NCBI GenBank assembly: GCA_903970335.1 | Contig: CAJCII010000217.1 | Span: 1-50,688, forward strand | Direction of reading: 5' to 3' | Source of the DNA: Bacteroidota bacterium | GTDB lineage: Bacteria; Verrucomicrobiota; Verrucomicrobiia; Methylacidiphilales; UBA1321 | DNA: 50,688 bases | Part shown: positions 34,448 through 45,436 of the stretch, in pieces | Position numbering within the stretch: the stretch's first letter is position 1 | Layout of the letters: each line of letters starts with the position of its first letter | Notes under the pieces: model-generated | The model's database searches: none | What the model saw: the letters and a program-made list of their open reading frames with translations, nothing else | What the model was told of the DNA's origin: nothing | Position numbers and translations under genes: made by a program

Positions 34448-36037
34448 ATGAACACCGCCCCAGACCAGTCGAGCCCGGACGAGGATTCCCCCTGGAAGTG
34501 GCTGACCGGAGGCTGGGCGAAAGGCATCTTCGCTGCGGTGCTGGCGGCGGTCGTTTTTTATGTCGAGGAGGACTGGCGCGGGGCCATGGCCTGGCAGGAA
34601 GCGCAGGCGGAAATTGCTGCGGCGGGAGAAAGTCTCGATCCGGCGAAATTCATTCCGCCGACTATTCCCGACGAAGAGAATTTCGGGGCCTTGCCGATCT
34701 TCAAGCTGGAATCCGATCCGAGCGGTTATAATCCGAAGAATTTGTCTCCTTTGGCGATGAATCGGGCCTTGGTTCACGTCGATCAGATTCCCTCCAGCAA
34801 AGACGAAGAGACTGGTTCTTCGTTTCTCCCCTACCTTGGAAACTGGCAGAAGGGCGAGCCAACGGACTTGCCTGCGATTCAAAAACGGCTGACCGAATTG
34901 TGCCGTACCGATTTACCGATTACTCCGCTTCCAGCCAATGCGACGCCCGCGCAACTGTTCGAGCTACTTTGTCCCGCGTTGGCCGATTTGCGTGCGGCGA
35001 ACCAAACTTACCCGCTCTGCCGGTTCAACGAAGATTACACCTCGGAGCCGCCACCGCTCAGACCTTTAGGTGGGGTGGTTGCCCAAATTAAAATGGCGAA
35101 GGTCCTATCCTACGAAGAGCGACTGGCCCTGCTCGACAAACAACCGGGACTGGCGCTCGACGACATGAACATCGACTGGAAAATCGATTCGGGCCTGCGA
35201 AAGGAACCGCTTCTTATTTCCGGCTTGGTTTCCATCGGAGTGGTCGCCATCCAATTAGGCGTGGTGACCGAAGGACTGGCTGAGCATGACTGGAACGACC
35301 GACATCTCGCGCAACTTGATACAGATCTGGGAAAGATCGACCGACTGAGGGAATTCCAGAACTGCGTACGAGGCGAGGTGGCGTTGTTTATGATTCCAAC
35401 CGTCGATTACACTGGAGAGCATCGCACATTCGGACCCGATTTATTCTTCTTTGATCTAAGCCCCGTCTCCATGCGACCACCTTGGGTGAACTTTTTCTCC
35501 AAATGCGCCTCTGGGATCATTCCCAACGGCTGGTTCGACGACTACAAGGCCACCTACGCGAAGACCCATTTACTCGGCACCATTAAAATGGTCGATCCGG
35601 CTTCACGGCGCGTCTTTCCGGAAAAGGAGGCACACGCGCTCCGTTACATTGAAGACGCTAAAGGAACGAGTTACTGGCGTGATTTTCTTACCAGCTCGGT
35701 TACGCCGACCATCCATGGCGTTCGACCATTTGCCTATGCTCAGGTCCAGGTAGACGAAGCACGGATCGCGTGTCGGCTGGAGCGGTACCGGCTGGCGCAC
35801 GGCGCGTACCCGGATTCGTTGACCGCGTTGATACCGGACTACGGGGCCGACCTTCCGCGCGACGTGATGAACGGCGAGCCGTATCACTATAAACCGATGA
35901 AGGACGGAACGTACCTGCTTTACTCCGTTGGGTGGGACCAGATCGACGATGGAGGAAAACAAAGCGAAGCCCAATATCATAGCCCGATCGACGACCCCGA
36001 TTGGGTGTGGGGTAATCATCCCGGCACGAAAAAATAA
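34448..36037 (+). CDS. Membrane-anchored protein of unknown function
   Basis: This 529-residue protein was not recognised. One membrane segment lies near the N terminus (about 22-39, GWAKGIFAAVLAAVVFYV). The large remainder lacks clear motifs apart from a C-terminal region (about 430-500) with RIACRLERYRLAHGAYPDSL, then a DVMNGEPYHYKPMKDGTYLLYS-like beta stretch. That end recalls the periplasmic domain of pseudopilin-like (type II secretion GspG-like) proteins, where a helix is followed by a length-measuring YPxSL loop. It has its own upstream region and is separated from the next operon by 135 bases. Confidence 0.6.
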   Translation: MNTAPDQSSPDEDSPWKWLTGGWAKGIFAAVLAAVVFYVEEDWRGAMAWQEAQAEIAAAGESLDPAKFIPPTIPDEENFGALPIFKLESDPSGYNPKNLSPLAMNRALVHVDQIPSSKDEETGSSFLPYLGNWQKGEPTDLPAIQKRLTELCRTDLPITPLPANATPAQLFELLCPALADLRAANQTYPLCRFNEDYTSEPPPLRPLGGVVAQIKMAKVLSYEERLALLDKQPGLALDDMNIDWKIDSGLRKEPLLISGLVSIGVVAIQLGVVTEGLAEHDWNDRHLAQLDTDLGKIDRLREFQNCVRGEVALFMIPTVDYTGEHRTFGPDLFFFDLSPVSMRPPWVNFFSKCASGIIPNGWFDDYKATYAKTHLLGTIKMVDPASRRVFPEKEAHALRYIEDAKGTSYWRDFLTSSVTPTIHGVRPFAYAQVQVDEARIACRLERYRLAHGAYPDSLTALIPDYGADLPRDVMNGEPYHYKPMKDGTYLLYSVGWDQIDDGGKQSEAQYHSPIDDPDWVWGNHPGTKK

Positions 36038-36063
36038 TCGGGCCAATCCGAACATTGCCCGAT
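36037..36063 (+). terminator. Weak hairpin after the 529-residue gene
   Basis: ATCGGGC (36037-36043) pairs with GCCCGAT (36057-36063) directly at the stop codon of the preceding gene. Only a short, mixed T content follows (CCTTGCCGATTCTT), so termination would be weak. Confidence 0.3.
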
Positions 36064-36172
36064 CCTTGCCGATTCTTAACGAATTATTGGATGTGACAAA
36101 AATTTACGCCCACTTAGTCTGTGGTTTGAACTCGCTCGAAGAGACCGGCCACCCCATCTGCGTCGACCGCCC

Positions 36173-37510
36173 ATGCCCAACCCGAATCCGCCCACGGCAG
36201 AAAGCTCCTGGCAGCAACGGGCCAGCCATCTCGCGCTACGGCTGAATTTCCATCACTGGCTGGCGCGGGTCGTCCCGCTGTTTTTCCTCCTGCTCGTGGC
36301 GCTGGCGCTTTTCGAGATTTTTCGCCGTGAAACCGGGCTGTCCACGCGCTGGAGCGGATCGTTTTTTTCGCTCGGTCTGATCGTTGCCACCGGTTGGGCC
36401 TGGCTTCGAGCGCGGAACCATTTTTGCACGACACAACAAGCCTTGGTCCGGCTCGAAACCGTGCTGGGGCTGCACAACCGACTTAGCGCGGCGCAGGACG
36501 GCATCGTGCCCTGGCCGGTCCCGCAGGGGAAGATCGACGACAGCTACACGACGAATTGGAAGCAAATCCTGGTGCCGCTGCTGGCCGGGAGCCTCTTTGT
36601 CTGGAGCGCGCATGAGGTGCCGGTCAGCCGGTTGAAACTCGGCTCCAGTAGCGACCCGATTTCCGAGCCGCCGGAATTCGCGCAGGTGCAAAGCTGGATC
36701 AACGCGCTCAAGACGGCGGACCTGATCGAGCCGACCAAGCTCCAGGAAATCCAGAAAGCGCTCGACCAGATGAAGGAACAACCGGCCAAAAACTGGTACA
36801 CCCAGGACAACCTGGAAGCGGCCAATTCCCTGAAGGAATTGACGGAGCAATCGATGGATTCGCTGGCGCAGGACTTGGACAAGGCGGACAGCGCGGTGCA
36901 GGCCATGCGGGAAAAGGTGGCAAGCCCGAGCGACGGTTCCAGCCTGCAACCGATGGTGGACGAGCTGAGCAAGGCCGGGGAAAACCTTGCCTCGGGCAAT
37001 CTCCCGCTGAAACGGGAACTCGTCGATCAGTTGCGTGGAGGCGAATCGGCCTCGGACAAGTCGCTGAGCGCGAAACAACTCGAGGAGCTGCACGACCGGC
37101 TCAAAAAAGGAGAAACGGCGGCCCGCACCGCAGCGAACGGCAAGGGCGATTTCAGCGACGAAATGCAAAAGGCGATGGCCGACGCCGCTTCCGGCAAGGG
37201 CGAGGGACGCCGGAGGGTGGGATCGGGAGGACGGGGCGGCGGGACGGAGTCGGCCCCGCTGGAATTGCAACCGCGCGAAAATACCACTCCGCCGGGCACG
37301 CTGACGCCGGTGAGCAACGACGACATGAGCCGGGCGGCCCTGGGAGAAACGCTCAAGGTCACCGCAAGCGAGCACAGTGTGGACCCTGCAGCCTATACCG
37401 GCCCACAGAATGCTGGAGCAGCCCAAGTGGCGGGGACGGGCGGGCAGGCGGTGTGGAGAAGCACCTACGATCCCCAGGAAGCCGACACGCTGGACAATTT
37501 TTTCAAATAA
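36173..37510 (+). CDS. Membrane protein with coiled-coil region, first gene of MoxR/VWA operon
   Basis: This 445-residue protein has two N-terminal membrane segments (about 35-50 and 65-82) and a third short one near 128-142, then a long charged helical region (about 175-330) with coiled-coil character, then a glycine-rich, low-complexity segment (GRRRVGSGGRGGG) and a C-terminal tail. No enzyme motif is seen. Comparable long helical membrane proteins accompany MoxR-VWA operons in PVC and related bacteria, so it may be a scaffold. The downstream MoxR gene starts four bases after its stop. Confidence 0.6.
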   Translation: MPNPNPPTAESSWQQRASHLALRLNFHHWLARVVPLFFLLLVALALFEIFRRETGLSTRWSGSFFSLGLIVATGWAWLRARNHFCTTQQALVRLETVLGLHNRLSAAQDGIVPWPVPQGKIDDSYTTNWKQILVPLLAGSLFVWSAHEVPVSRLKLGSSSDPISEPPEFAQVQSWINALKTADLIEPTKLQEIQKALDQMKEQPAKNWYTQDNLEAANSLKELTEQSMDSLAQDLDKADSAVQAMREKVASPSDGSSLQPMVDELSKAGENLASGNLPLKRELVDQLRGGESASDKSLSAKQLEELHDRLKKGETAARTAANGKGDFSDEMQKAMADAASGKGEGRRRVGSGGRGGGTESAPLELQPRENTTPPGTLTPVSNDDMSRAALGETLKVTASEHSVDPAAYTGPQNAGAAQVAGTGGQAVWRSTYDPQEADTLDNFFK

Positions 37511-37514
37511 CCCC

Positions 37515-38540
<1,026 letters not shown>

Positions 38541-38552
38541 ACCGTTACCGCC

Positions 38553-40358
38553 ATGCGTCGCCCGCTCTTAATGTTCGTTCTGGGGACTGCATTGGCAAAC
38601 GGACTGTGCCCGGCCGCCAGCTCGCTCGACCGGACGACCGAAGGTCAGGACGTGACCGTGCACATCACCTCTCCTTTTTCCGACCTTCCTCCCAGTGGCG
38701 ACGTGCCCTTTCGGGTCGACATCAAAAACGACCGGAGCACGCCGGGTACCTGGCGCGTTTTCTTTCAAGGCAGTTCCAACAGCCTGGGGGCCACGTACTA
38801 TGCCCAGGACATGACCGTAGCGCCGAACACCACCGGCTCGTTCGATGTCCTCGTGCCGATGCCCATGTTTTCCGCCGATTGGGGCGGAATCAGCCTGAAC
38901 ACCGGGGTATCGGGTCCCGGAATAGCTAACGCCAGCGTTTTCAGCTCGTTTTACACCAATACTCCCGGGACCCGATCGCCGTTCACGATCATCGGGTCGA
39001 ATCTCCTCGGCACCATCGGGACCGGTCCGCTCGAATCCTACGACAAGGACGAGGGCAAGACCTTTTACGGCAGCGACGTCGATGCCGACAACCTGCCCTC
39101 CGATTGGCGCGCTTACTCCGGCGTGGCCGTTTTCCTCCTAAAAGACACCGAGTGGCTGACCCTGAGTTCCGCCCAACGCGCGGCGATCAGCGATTATGTC
39201 GCGCAGGGTGGCCACCTGACGATCTTTACCTCGGACAACCCCGACACCCGAACACCGCAACTGCAACTGCCCGCGCCCGACGGGAAGGCAGGGAGCTACG
39301 GCTTTGGTGCCATCTCCGTTGTTCAGACCGCCACGTTCCCGCCCGCTGCGGATGTTCTTTATACGATCATCGAGCAAGAGCAAGGCCCCTCCGGAACCGC
39401 GCAGGCCACCGACCAGAATTTTTCGACGTGGGGCCTGCGCCAGTTGGTCGGAACCATTGCGGTCAGCGGGGCCTTCATTCTGACCTTCGTCCTGCTCTTT
39501 GGCACCCTCATCGGCCCGATCAATCTCTTCGTCTTCGCCCGCGGCAGTAAACGCTTTCGGCTTTTCTGGACCACGCCGCTGATCTCGATCGTCGCCTGCC
39601 TCACCCTGATCGCAGGCATTCTCCTGACCGATGGTCTCGGCGGCGCCGGTCGGCAAATGATTGCCGTCTTCAGCCTGCCGGGCATGAATCGCGAGGCGAT
39701 CGTCCAGGAACAAGTCGCGCAGACCGCCGTGCTCTTCTCTACCCGCTGGCACAACGATCAAAATTATCTCATCACACCCATCTCGGCCCAGGCCATCAAC
39801 GACGCCTCGGCCCCCACCGGCGTCCGGCTTTATTCGTCGCGCACCGACCTCGCCGACTCTCCCGATACCTTTCGCCAGCAGGGAAACGAATTTTCCGGCA
39901 ACTGGTTTCGCAGCCGCACCGTGTCGGGACAGTACCTTCAGGCCGTGCGACCGTCCCGTTCGGTTCTCACCCTTTTGAATCCCCCAGCCCCCGGATCGGC
40001 CCAGCAACCGCCCGTCGTGCTCTCCTCTTTTCCGCAGGAACTCACGACGGTCTTCCTTCGGGACCGGCAGGGGAGTTATTGGACCTGCGAGCACCTGGAA
40101 CCGGGGAATAAAAAAACCTGTACCGCCAGTGAGGCCTCCGACTTCTTCCATTTTTGGGCCACCGCGTGCGCCAATGCCGGGGGCAAACTTCGTCCCCTCC
40201 TGAGCGAAGCGGCAGGCCGTAACGGTTGCTTTTACGCCACCGGAATTCCACCGGCGAGCGACACCCTGACCACCCTGGGCGAAATCCGCTGGCAAGTCGC
40301 CAGCGGCGTCTACCTCGGCCCATGGGTTGCTGCGCCTCAGTCGGAGACCGGACCATGA
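38553..40358 (+). CDS. Signal-peptide membrane protein with central membrane helices
   Basis: This 601-residue protein was not recognised. It has an N-terminal signal peptide (about 1-22), an Ig-like beta region (about 30-150) and an amidotransferase-like alpha/beta region with DTEWLTLSSAQRAAISDYV and GGHLTIFTSD near 195-230. Two membrane helices follow at about 295-325 and 333-360. The C-terminal 240 residues have no clear motif. The stop overlaps the start of the ABC ATPase (ATGA), so it is probably part of the same membrane complex. Confidence 0.6.
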   Translation: MRRPLLMFVLGTALANGLCPAASSLDRTTEGQDVTVHITSPFSDLPPSGDVPFRVDIKNDRSTPGTWRVFFQGSSNSLGATYYAQDMTVAPNTTGSFDVLVPMPMFSADWGGISLNTGVSGPGIANASVFSSFYTNTPGTRSPFTIIGSNLLGTIGTGPLESYDKDEGKTFYGSDVDADNLPSDWRAYSGVAVFLLKDTEWLTLSSAQRAAISDYVAQGGHLTIFTSDNPDTRTPQLQLPAPDGKAGSYGFGAISVVQTATFPPAADVLYTIIEQEQGPSGTAQATDQNFSTWGLRQLVGTIAVSGAFILTFVLLFGTLIGPINLFVFARGSKRFRLFWTTPLISIVACLTLIAGILLTDGLGGAGRQMIAVFSLPGMNREAIVQEQVAQTAVLFSTRWHNDQNYLITPISAQAINDASAPTGVRLYSSRTDLADSPDTFRQQGNEFSGNWFRSRTVSGQYLQAVRPSRSVLTLLNPPAPGSAQQPPVVLSSFPQELTTVFLRDRQGSYWTCEHLEPGNKKTCTASEASDFFHFWATACANAGGKLRPLLSEAAGRNGCFYATGIPPASDTLTTLGEIRWQVASGVYLGPWVAAPQSETGP

Positions 40359-41332
40359 GCCAGGAACTTGTCCTCGACGTTCGTCACCTGCGCCGTTCCT
40401 TCGGCAAAGTCCACGCCGTGCAGGACGTCAGTTTTACCGTCCGGAAGGGGCAGGTTGTCGGCTTCATCGGCGCTAACGGTGCGGGCAAAACCACGACCCT
40501 GCGACTGCTCGCCACCCTCGACTCCCCCGACGCGGGCACCATCGAAGTCCTCGGTTGCGACGCGACGAACTATCCCGAAAAAGTGCGGGCCCGCCTCGGC
40601 TGGATGCCCGATAACTACGGCACCTATGATAACGTCACCGTGGCGGAATACCTCGATTTCTATGCGCGGGCCTACGGCTATGTCGGGGCCGGGCGCACGC
40701 GGCATGTGGACGAAATCATGGCCTTCACCGAACTGACTTCCATCCAGGACCGCCTCATGCACACCTTGTCCAAAGGCATGGGACAACGCCTTTGCCTGGG
40801 CCGCGCCCTCATCAACGATCCCGAACTGCTCCTGATGGACGAACCCGCCGCCGGACTCGACCCGAAGGCCCGCATCGAATTCAAGAACCTCGTCCGCATC
40901 CTCTCCCAGCAGGGCAAGACCATCCTCATCAGTTCCCATATCCTTTCCGAGCTGGGCGAAATGTGCGACACCATGCTCTTCATCGACAAGGGCCGCGTCG
41001 TCCACCATGGCTCGTCGGAAACCCTGCTCCGCGGCGATGCCGATTATCTCCGCCTCGAGATCGAGACCCTCGGCCCGGTGGATCGCCTCCTCGCCTGGGC
41101 CGTCCTCCAGCCGGGCCTCACCTTCGTCGAATCGACCAATCGCGGCGCCCGCTTCGATTTCGCGGCGAAAGAACAAGGCGATCTAGCCCAACTGCTGCGC
41201 TGCGCCGTGCAGGACGGCATCCCGGTCTGCGATTTTCATCGCCTGGAACGCCGCCTGGAGGATGCCTTCGTCGAGGTCCTCAAAAAATCCAACGGCCCGG
41301 TGCCCGCCACCCCGCCGCCCTTTAAGCCATGA
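40355..41332 (+). CDS. ABC transporter ATP-binding protein
   Basis: This 325-residue ATPase has Walker A GANGAGKTTT, a Q-loop region GWMPDNYGTYDNVTV, the signature LSKGMGQRLCLGRAL, Walker B LLLMDEPAAGLD and the H-loop in ILISSHILSEL. It belongs to the group that includes drug, lipid and Gld-type exporters with two-gene permease partners. The C-terminal extension (about 230-325) is typical of that group. It couples to the permease gene downstream through an overlap of four bases. Confidence 0.93.
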   Translation: MSQELVLDVRHLRRSFGKVHAVQDVSFTVRKGQVVGFIGANGAGKTTTLRLLATLDSPDAGTIEVLGCDATNYPEKVRARLGWMPDNYGTYDNVTVAEYLDFYARAYGYVGAGRTRHVDEIMAFTELTSIQDRLMHTLSKGMGQRLCLGRALINDPELLLMDEPAAGLDPKARIEFKNLVRILSQQGKTILISSHILSELGEMCDTMLFIDKGRVVHHGSSETLLRGDADYLRLEIETLGPVDRLLAWAVLQPGLTFVESTNRGARFDFAAKEQGDLAQLLRCAVQDGIPVCDFHRLERRLEDAFVEVLKKSNGPVPATPPPFKP

Positions 41333-42780
41333 ACTTCATCACCCTCTTTTTTTCCGACGACCGCAAGCTCGACGATTGGCTCAGCCCGATTCTGGTCAAG
41401 GAGTTGCGACAGGGCATGCGCGCGCGCGTCTTCGTCATCTCCTTTTTGCTTCTCCAGCTCTTTTTGATCGTTCTCGTCCTGGGCAACGTCGCCGCGCAGG
41501 ACGACCGCAGCACCCTCGAATTCCAGAATAATTTCTTCTGGGTCATCCTCGGCTTTGCCCTCCTCGGCCTGATGCCCCTGCGCGGTCTTGTCGCCATCTC
41601 CCTGGAAGTAAAGAACCACACCATGGAAACCATCATGCTGACGCGGCTCACCGCCTGGCGGGTCGTCTTCGGAAAATGGAGCGCCCTCTTCGCCCAGAGC
41701 CTGCTTCTCGTCTCGGCGGTACTGCCCTACGTCGTCCTCCGCTATTTCATCGGCGGAGACGATGTGGTTTCCGATTTCGAGTGGATCCTTTTTATGCTCT
41801 GGATGTCCGGGTTGTTGATAGCTGCCTGCATCGGAGTTTCGGCCCTGGGCAATTTCGTGATTCGGATCGTCATCCTGGTCTGCATCGCAATTCTGACCCT
41901 TACCGCGATTGGAAATTACGAATCCATCGGCGCCGGTCTCGATAAAGCCTGGGAAATCGTGGCCTGGCTTGTCGTCTTCGGCTTTTTTATTTCCGCCATT
42001 CTCTTCGAACTCACCGCTACCGGCATCGCTCCGGCCTCGGAAAACCATGCCCTTCGCCTGCGCCTTCTCGCCCTCGCTTTTTTACTCGTCGCCTGGGGCC
42101 TGGCTAGGCTCGCCCAAAGCGATTTCACCCCCGGGATTTGCATTCCCGCGATTGTCCTCGTCGCCGTCTGCTACTTCGATTTGGCCGAAAAACCGCGTCT
42201 CCTCCCCAGAATGGTCCGGTCGATGGCGCAGAGGGGATGGCCGGGCAAAATCGCCGCGATTTTTCTCCTGCCCGGCTGGCCCAGCGCCCTGCTTTTTTCC
42301 ATCGTTGTCGTTCCGTTCGCGGTGTGGCTTTATTGCGCCACGGCCAAACTCGACCCCGATCCGGGATGGCGCCTGCCGCTCTTCTCCACCTTCGGCTCCA
42401 TTTTTACCCCGATCGTCATCTGCCATTTTTTCTGGCCCAGGAATAAACAGGTCCTGCTCATGGTCTTCATCTATAACCTCATCCTTTTCGGACTTGGTTC
42501 GATTCTCGGCGGGTTTGCCGACCTGACCCACACCCCGATCAATAAAGTCCTCGCTTTCCTGCCCGGCCTTCCCGTCTTCTTTACCGGACTCGCCTCCGAT
42601 TCGACCAAGGATTACACCCCCTTGTGCCTCGTCGGCAATGCCATCACGCTCGTCATTCTCCTCTTCGCGCTGCTCGTGGGCAGTCGCCGGTATTTCCGCG
42701 AATTACTCGCCCTCTTGCGCTCGGCCCCCGACGTAAAACCCTCGCCGGACCAGCCTGTACCGGAAGCGGAGATCAAATGA
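41329..42780 (+). CDS. ABC transporter permease
   Basis: This 483-residue polytopic protein has about twelve hydrophobic segments spread along its length, for example ARVFVISFLLLQLFLIVLVLGNV (beginning near residue 31). ELRQGMRARVF just before the first helix matches the cytoplasmic start of ABC-2 type permeases, which contact the ATPase. It should form the membrane part of the exporter with the preceding ATPase. Its substrate is unknown. The stop overlaps the DUF58 gene start. Confidence 0.8.
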   Translation: MNFITLFFSDDRKLDDWLSPILVKELRQGMRARVFVISFLLLQLFLIVLVLGNVAAQDDRSTLEFQNNFFWVILGFALLGLMPLRGLVAISLEVKNHTMETIMLTRLTAWRVVFGKWSALFAQSLLLVSAVLPYVVLRYFIGGDDVVSDFEWILFMLWMSGLLIAACIGVSALGNFVIRIVILVCIAILTLTAIGNYESIGAGLDKAWEIVAWLVVFGFFISAILFELTATGIAPASENHALRLRLLALAFLLVAWGLARLAQSDFTPGICIPAIVLVAVCYFDLAEKPRLLPRMVRSMAQRGWPGKIAAIFLLPGWPSALLFSIVVVPFAVWLYCATAKLDPDPGWRLPLFSTFGSIFTPIVICHFFWPRNKQVLLMVFIYNLILFGLGSILGGFADLTHTPINKVLAFLPGLPVFFTGLASDSTKDYTPLCLVGNAITLVILLFALLVGSRRYFRELLALLRSAPDVKPSPDQPVPEAEIK

Positions 42781-43673
42781 ATGCTCTTCTCGCCGAAGAC
42801 AACCCCGCCACCCGGAAACGGGAAATTGCGCGACTGGCCGAACAAGTATGCCTGCCCTTCCGCTCCCGGGCCTGGCGCGGTTCGTCCGGTGCGTGGCAGG
42901 GACTCAACCAAGGCAGCTCGATCGATTTTCAGGACCATCGCGCCTATGCGCCCGGCGACGATCCCCGCCATCTCGATTGGGCCGCCTACGCCCGTACCAA
43001 TCACTACACGATGAAGCTCTTCCGCGAGGAGGTCAGCCCCCGTCTCGACATTGCCCTCGATGTCAGCGGGTCCATGGCCCTGACCAGACCCAAGGAGGCA
43101 CGCAGCCTCGACTTGCTCCATCTCGTCCTGAGCCTCGCGCTCCACGACGGCATCGGCCTCCGCCTCTACGCCGCCCATTCCGCCGGTCAGTGGCGTCGCC
43201 TTGACACCCAAGCCGCCCTCGCGCTGCAAGCCCTGCCCTTGTTTAATTTCACGGCCACCGACGACCAGGCCGCCCGCCTTCCCCTCACGGAAATCCCCTG
43301 GCGCGCCGGATCGCTCCGCATCCTCATTTCGGACCTCCTCGTCCCGCAACCTCCCGAACGGGAACTCGCCGGCTTGAGCGCGGACCATGGTCGCGTCGTT
43401 ATCCTCGCCCCCTACCTCCAGGCCGAGGCCGAACCCGACTGGAACGGCAATCTCGAACTCCACGATTGTGAAACGCGGCAAGTCCGCCAGCAGCGGGTCG
43501 AACCCTATCTTCTCTCCCGCTACCGGAAAAGCTATCGGCGTCATTTCGATCTCTGGCAGGAAGAGGCGCGACGGCGGGGCGTCCCGCTGGCCCGGATTTC
43601 CAGTGAACTTTCGCTCAGCGTGGCCTTGCGTCGGCAGGCGCTTCCCGCCGGCGCATTCGAAATACGACATTGA
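42777..43673 (+). CDS. DUF58-family protein
   Basis: This 298-residue protein has the DUF58 block: SSIDFQDHRAYAPGDDPRH, LDWAAYARTNH and KLFREE, followed by a VWA-like core DIALDVSGSMAL. DUF58 proteins are found next to MoxR ATPases and VWA proteins. Their function is unproven, but they are thought to be chaperone partners or metal-binding adaptors. The ATG at 42777 is fixed by overlap with the preceding stop. No signal peptide is seen, so it is probably cytoplasmic. Confidence 0.9.
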   Translation: MNALLAEDNPATRKREIARLAEQVCLPFRSRAWRGSSGAWQGLNQGSSIDFQDHRAYAPGDDPRHLDWAAYARTNHYTMKLFREEVSPRLDIALDVSGSMALTRPKEARSLDLLHLVLSLALHDGIGLRLYAAHSAGQWRRLDTQAALALQALPLFNFTATDDQAARLPLTEIPWRAGSLRILISDLLVPQPPERELAGLSADHGRVVILAPYLQAEAEPDWNGNLELHDCETRQVRQQRVEPYLLSRYRKSYRRHFDLWQEEARRRGVPLARISSELSLSVALRRQALPAGAFEIRH

Positions 43674-45436
43674 ACGGCCTGCCCTTTGTCTTCGCCAACC
43701 CCTGGGGTGCGCTGGCTTTGCTCGGCCTGCCTGCGGTCATTGCCATTCATTGCCTGCAACAAAAGTCCCGCACTCTCCGGATCAGCACCCTTTTCCTGCT
43801 CGATCGTCTCTCCCTCGATAGCCAACAGGGCAGTCGCTTCACCTGGATGCGCCAGTCCCTCGCCTTCTGGCTCCAGATTCTCTGTGTTCTTATCCTCACC
43901 TGGCTTCTGCTCGAACCCCACTGGCTCCGCGCCGATGCCGTCCAGCGCGTCGTCCTCGTCCTGGACAGCTCGATCTCCATGCGCGCCTTTACCGACGACC
44001 TCGTCGCCCGGACCTCGCCTCGTCTCCGCGCCCTCGCCGCGCTCACTCCGCGCACCTACTGGACCCTGCTGGAAACCGATCCCTCCCGCCCCACGCTCTA
44101 TGAAGGACTGGACCTGATCGCCCTCGAGGAAAAACTTCACGCCTGGCGTCCCTCGATGCCCGGGCACGACCCCACCCACGCGCTCGAACTGGCCCGCTCC
44201 GTCGCTCCCCGGGACGCCCTCGTGATTTTCGTCACCGACCGACCTCACGACGTGCCCAGCGGAATCGATCTCCTCGCCATCGGCGAACCCATCGAAAACT
44301 GCGGTTTGGTCGGCTCCCGCGTCCTTGGCACCGGACCCGATCTCGAATGGCAGGTCATGGTGCAAAATTACGGGCAAAAAACCGCCCACCGTTCCTGGTG
44401 GATCGAACTCGCCGGACAAAAAACCGACCCGCAAACCATCGACCTCGATCCGGGTCACTCCAAAATCCTGCGCGGAAAATTCCCTCCCGGTCTGGACCGA
44501 CTGGAGGTTTGTCTGAATGCCGACCGCTTTACCGTGGACGACCGCATGGCCATCGTTCGTCCCCAGCTCAAACGCCTCACCGTCTCTTCGCAGGGCGACG
44601 ACTCCACTGCGGACATCTTCACTCGCCTGATGCAAACACTTCCCGCCCTCGATCCCGCCGTCTCCGGCCAACCCGCCGATGTCGCCTTCATCGGCACCAG
44701 TTCCCAGATACCCATTCCGGACAACACCCACCCCGCCGTCGTTCTCTTCGCCAACACCATCGTTAACAATCTCTTCGTCGGCGAACCCTTCGCGGCCGAT
44801 GAAGACCCGTTGAACCAGGACCTCAGTTGGCAGGGCCTCGTTATGCAACCGGGAGATGCCGTCACCTTGGCCCCGCAAGACCATGTGCTGCTCTGGAAGG
44901 ACCGCACTCCCCTCATCTATTTTCGCTCCATTGCCGGGAACCGTCGCCAGCTTGTTTTCAACTTCGATTTTCCCACCTCGAACGCCACCAAGCTCCCCGC
45001 CTTTGTTCTCCTCATCCGTCGCTACCTGGAATCGATTCGGACGGACAAAATTGTGCCGGAAATCCGTAACGCGGAATTGAACGAACCGTTACTCCTCGCT
45101 GCCGATCCCACCGGTGGGCCCGTCGTCCGGCACGATCCCGACGGAACCGAAACGACCTTTTCCCCGCGTATTCGGGTGACCCTGAACGCTCCCAACCTAC
45201 CCGGCTTTTTCTCTATCACTCAAGGCGGACAAACGCTGCTCTCGGGTGCGGCCCAGTTCGCCGATGCGCGTGAATCCGATTTCCGCACCGCCGCCACCGT
45301 CGATACCCTCACCGACCATCGCGCCCGGCTCATGCAACTGCGTACCAGTTCCGAGGCCCTGACCCCGCTCTGGCTCCTGCTCATCGGTGTCTTACTCCTG
45401 TCCTACTGGGCCGCCACCAACCCACGACTAAAATGA
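43670..45436 (+). CDS. BatA-like membrane protein with VWA domain
   Basis: This 588-residue protein starts at TTG, overlapping the DUF58 stop. Two N-terminal membrane segments (about 12-26 and 64-82) surround a basic loop with ISTLFLLDRL, the signature of the aerotolerance BatA N-terminal domain. A VWA domain follows with VVLVLDSSISMRA, the DxSxS metal-binding site. A membrane segment lies near the C terminus (about 565-582, LWLLLIGVLLLSYW). It is probably anchored at both ends with most of the protein outside, and its ligand is unknown. Confidence 0.85.
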   Translation: MNGLPFVFANPWGALALLGLPAVIAIHCLQQKSRTLRISTLFLLDRLSLDSQQGSRFTWMRQSLAFWLQILCVLILTWLLLEPHWLRADAVQRVVLVLDSSISMRAFTDDLVARTSPRLRALAALTPRTYWTLLETDPSRPTLYEGLDLIALEEKLHAWRPSMPGHDPTHALELARSVAPRDALVIFVTDRPHDVPSGIDLLAIGEPIENCGLVGSRVLGTGPDLEWQVMVQNYGQKTAHRSWWIELAGQKTDPQTIDLDPGHSKILRGKFPPGLDRLEVCLNADRFTVDDRMAIVRPQLKRLTVSSQGDDSTADIFTRLMQTLPALDPAVSGQPADVAFIGTSSQIPIPDNTHPAVVLFANTIVNNLFVGEPFAADEDPLNQDLSWQGLVMQPGDAVTLAPQDHVLLWKDRTPLIYFRSIAGNRRQLVFNFDFPTSNATKLPAFVLLIRRYLESIRTDKIVPEIRNAELNEPLLLAADPTGGPVVRHDPDGTETTFSPRIRVTLNAPNLPGFFSITQGGQTLLSGAAQFADARESDFRTAATVDTLTDHRARLMQLRTSSEALTPLWLLLIGVLLLSYWAATNPRLK

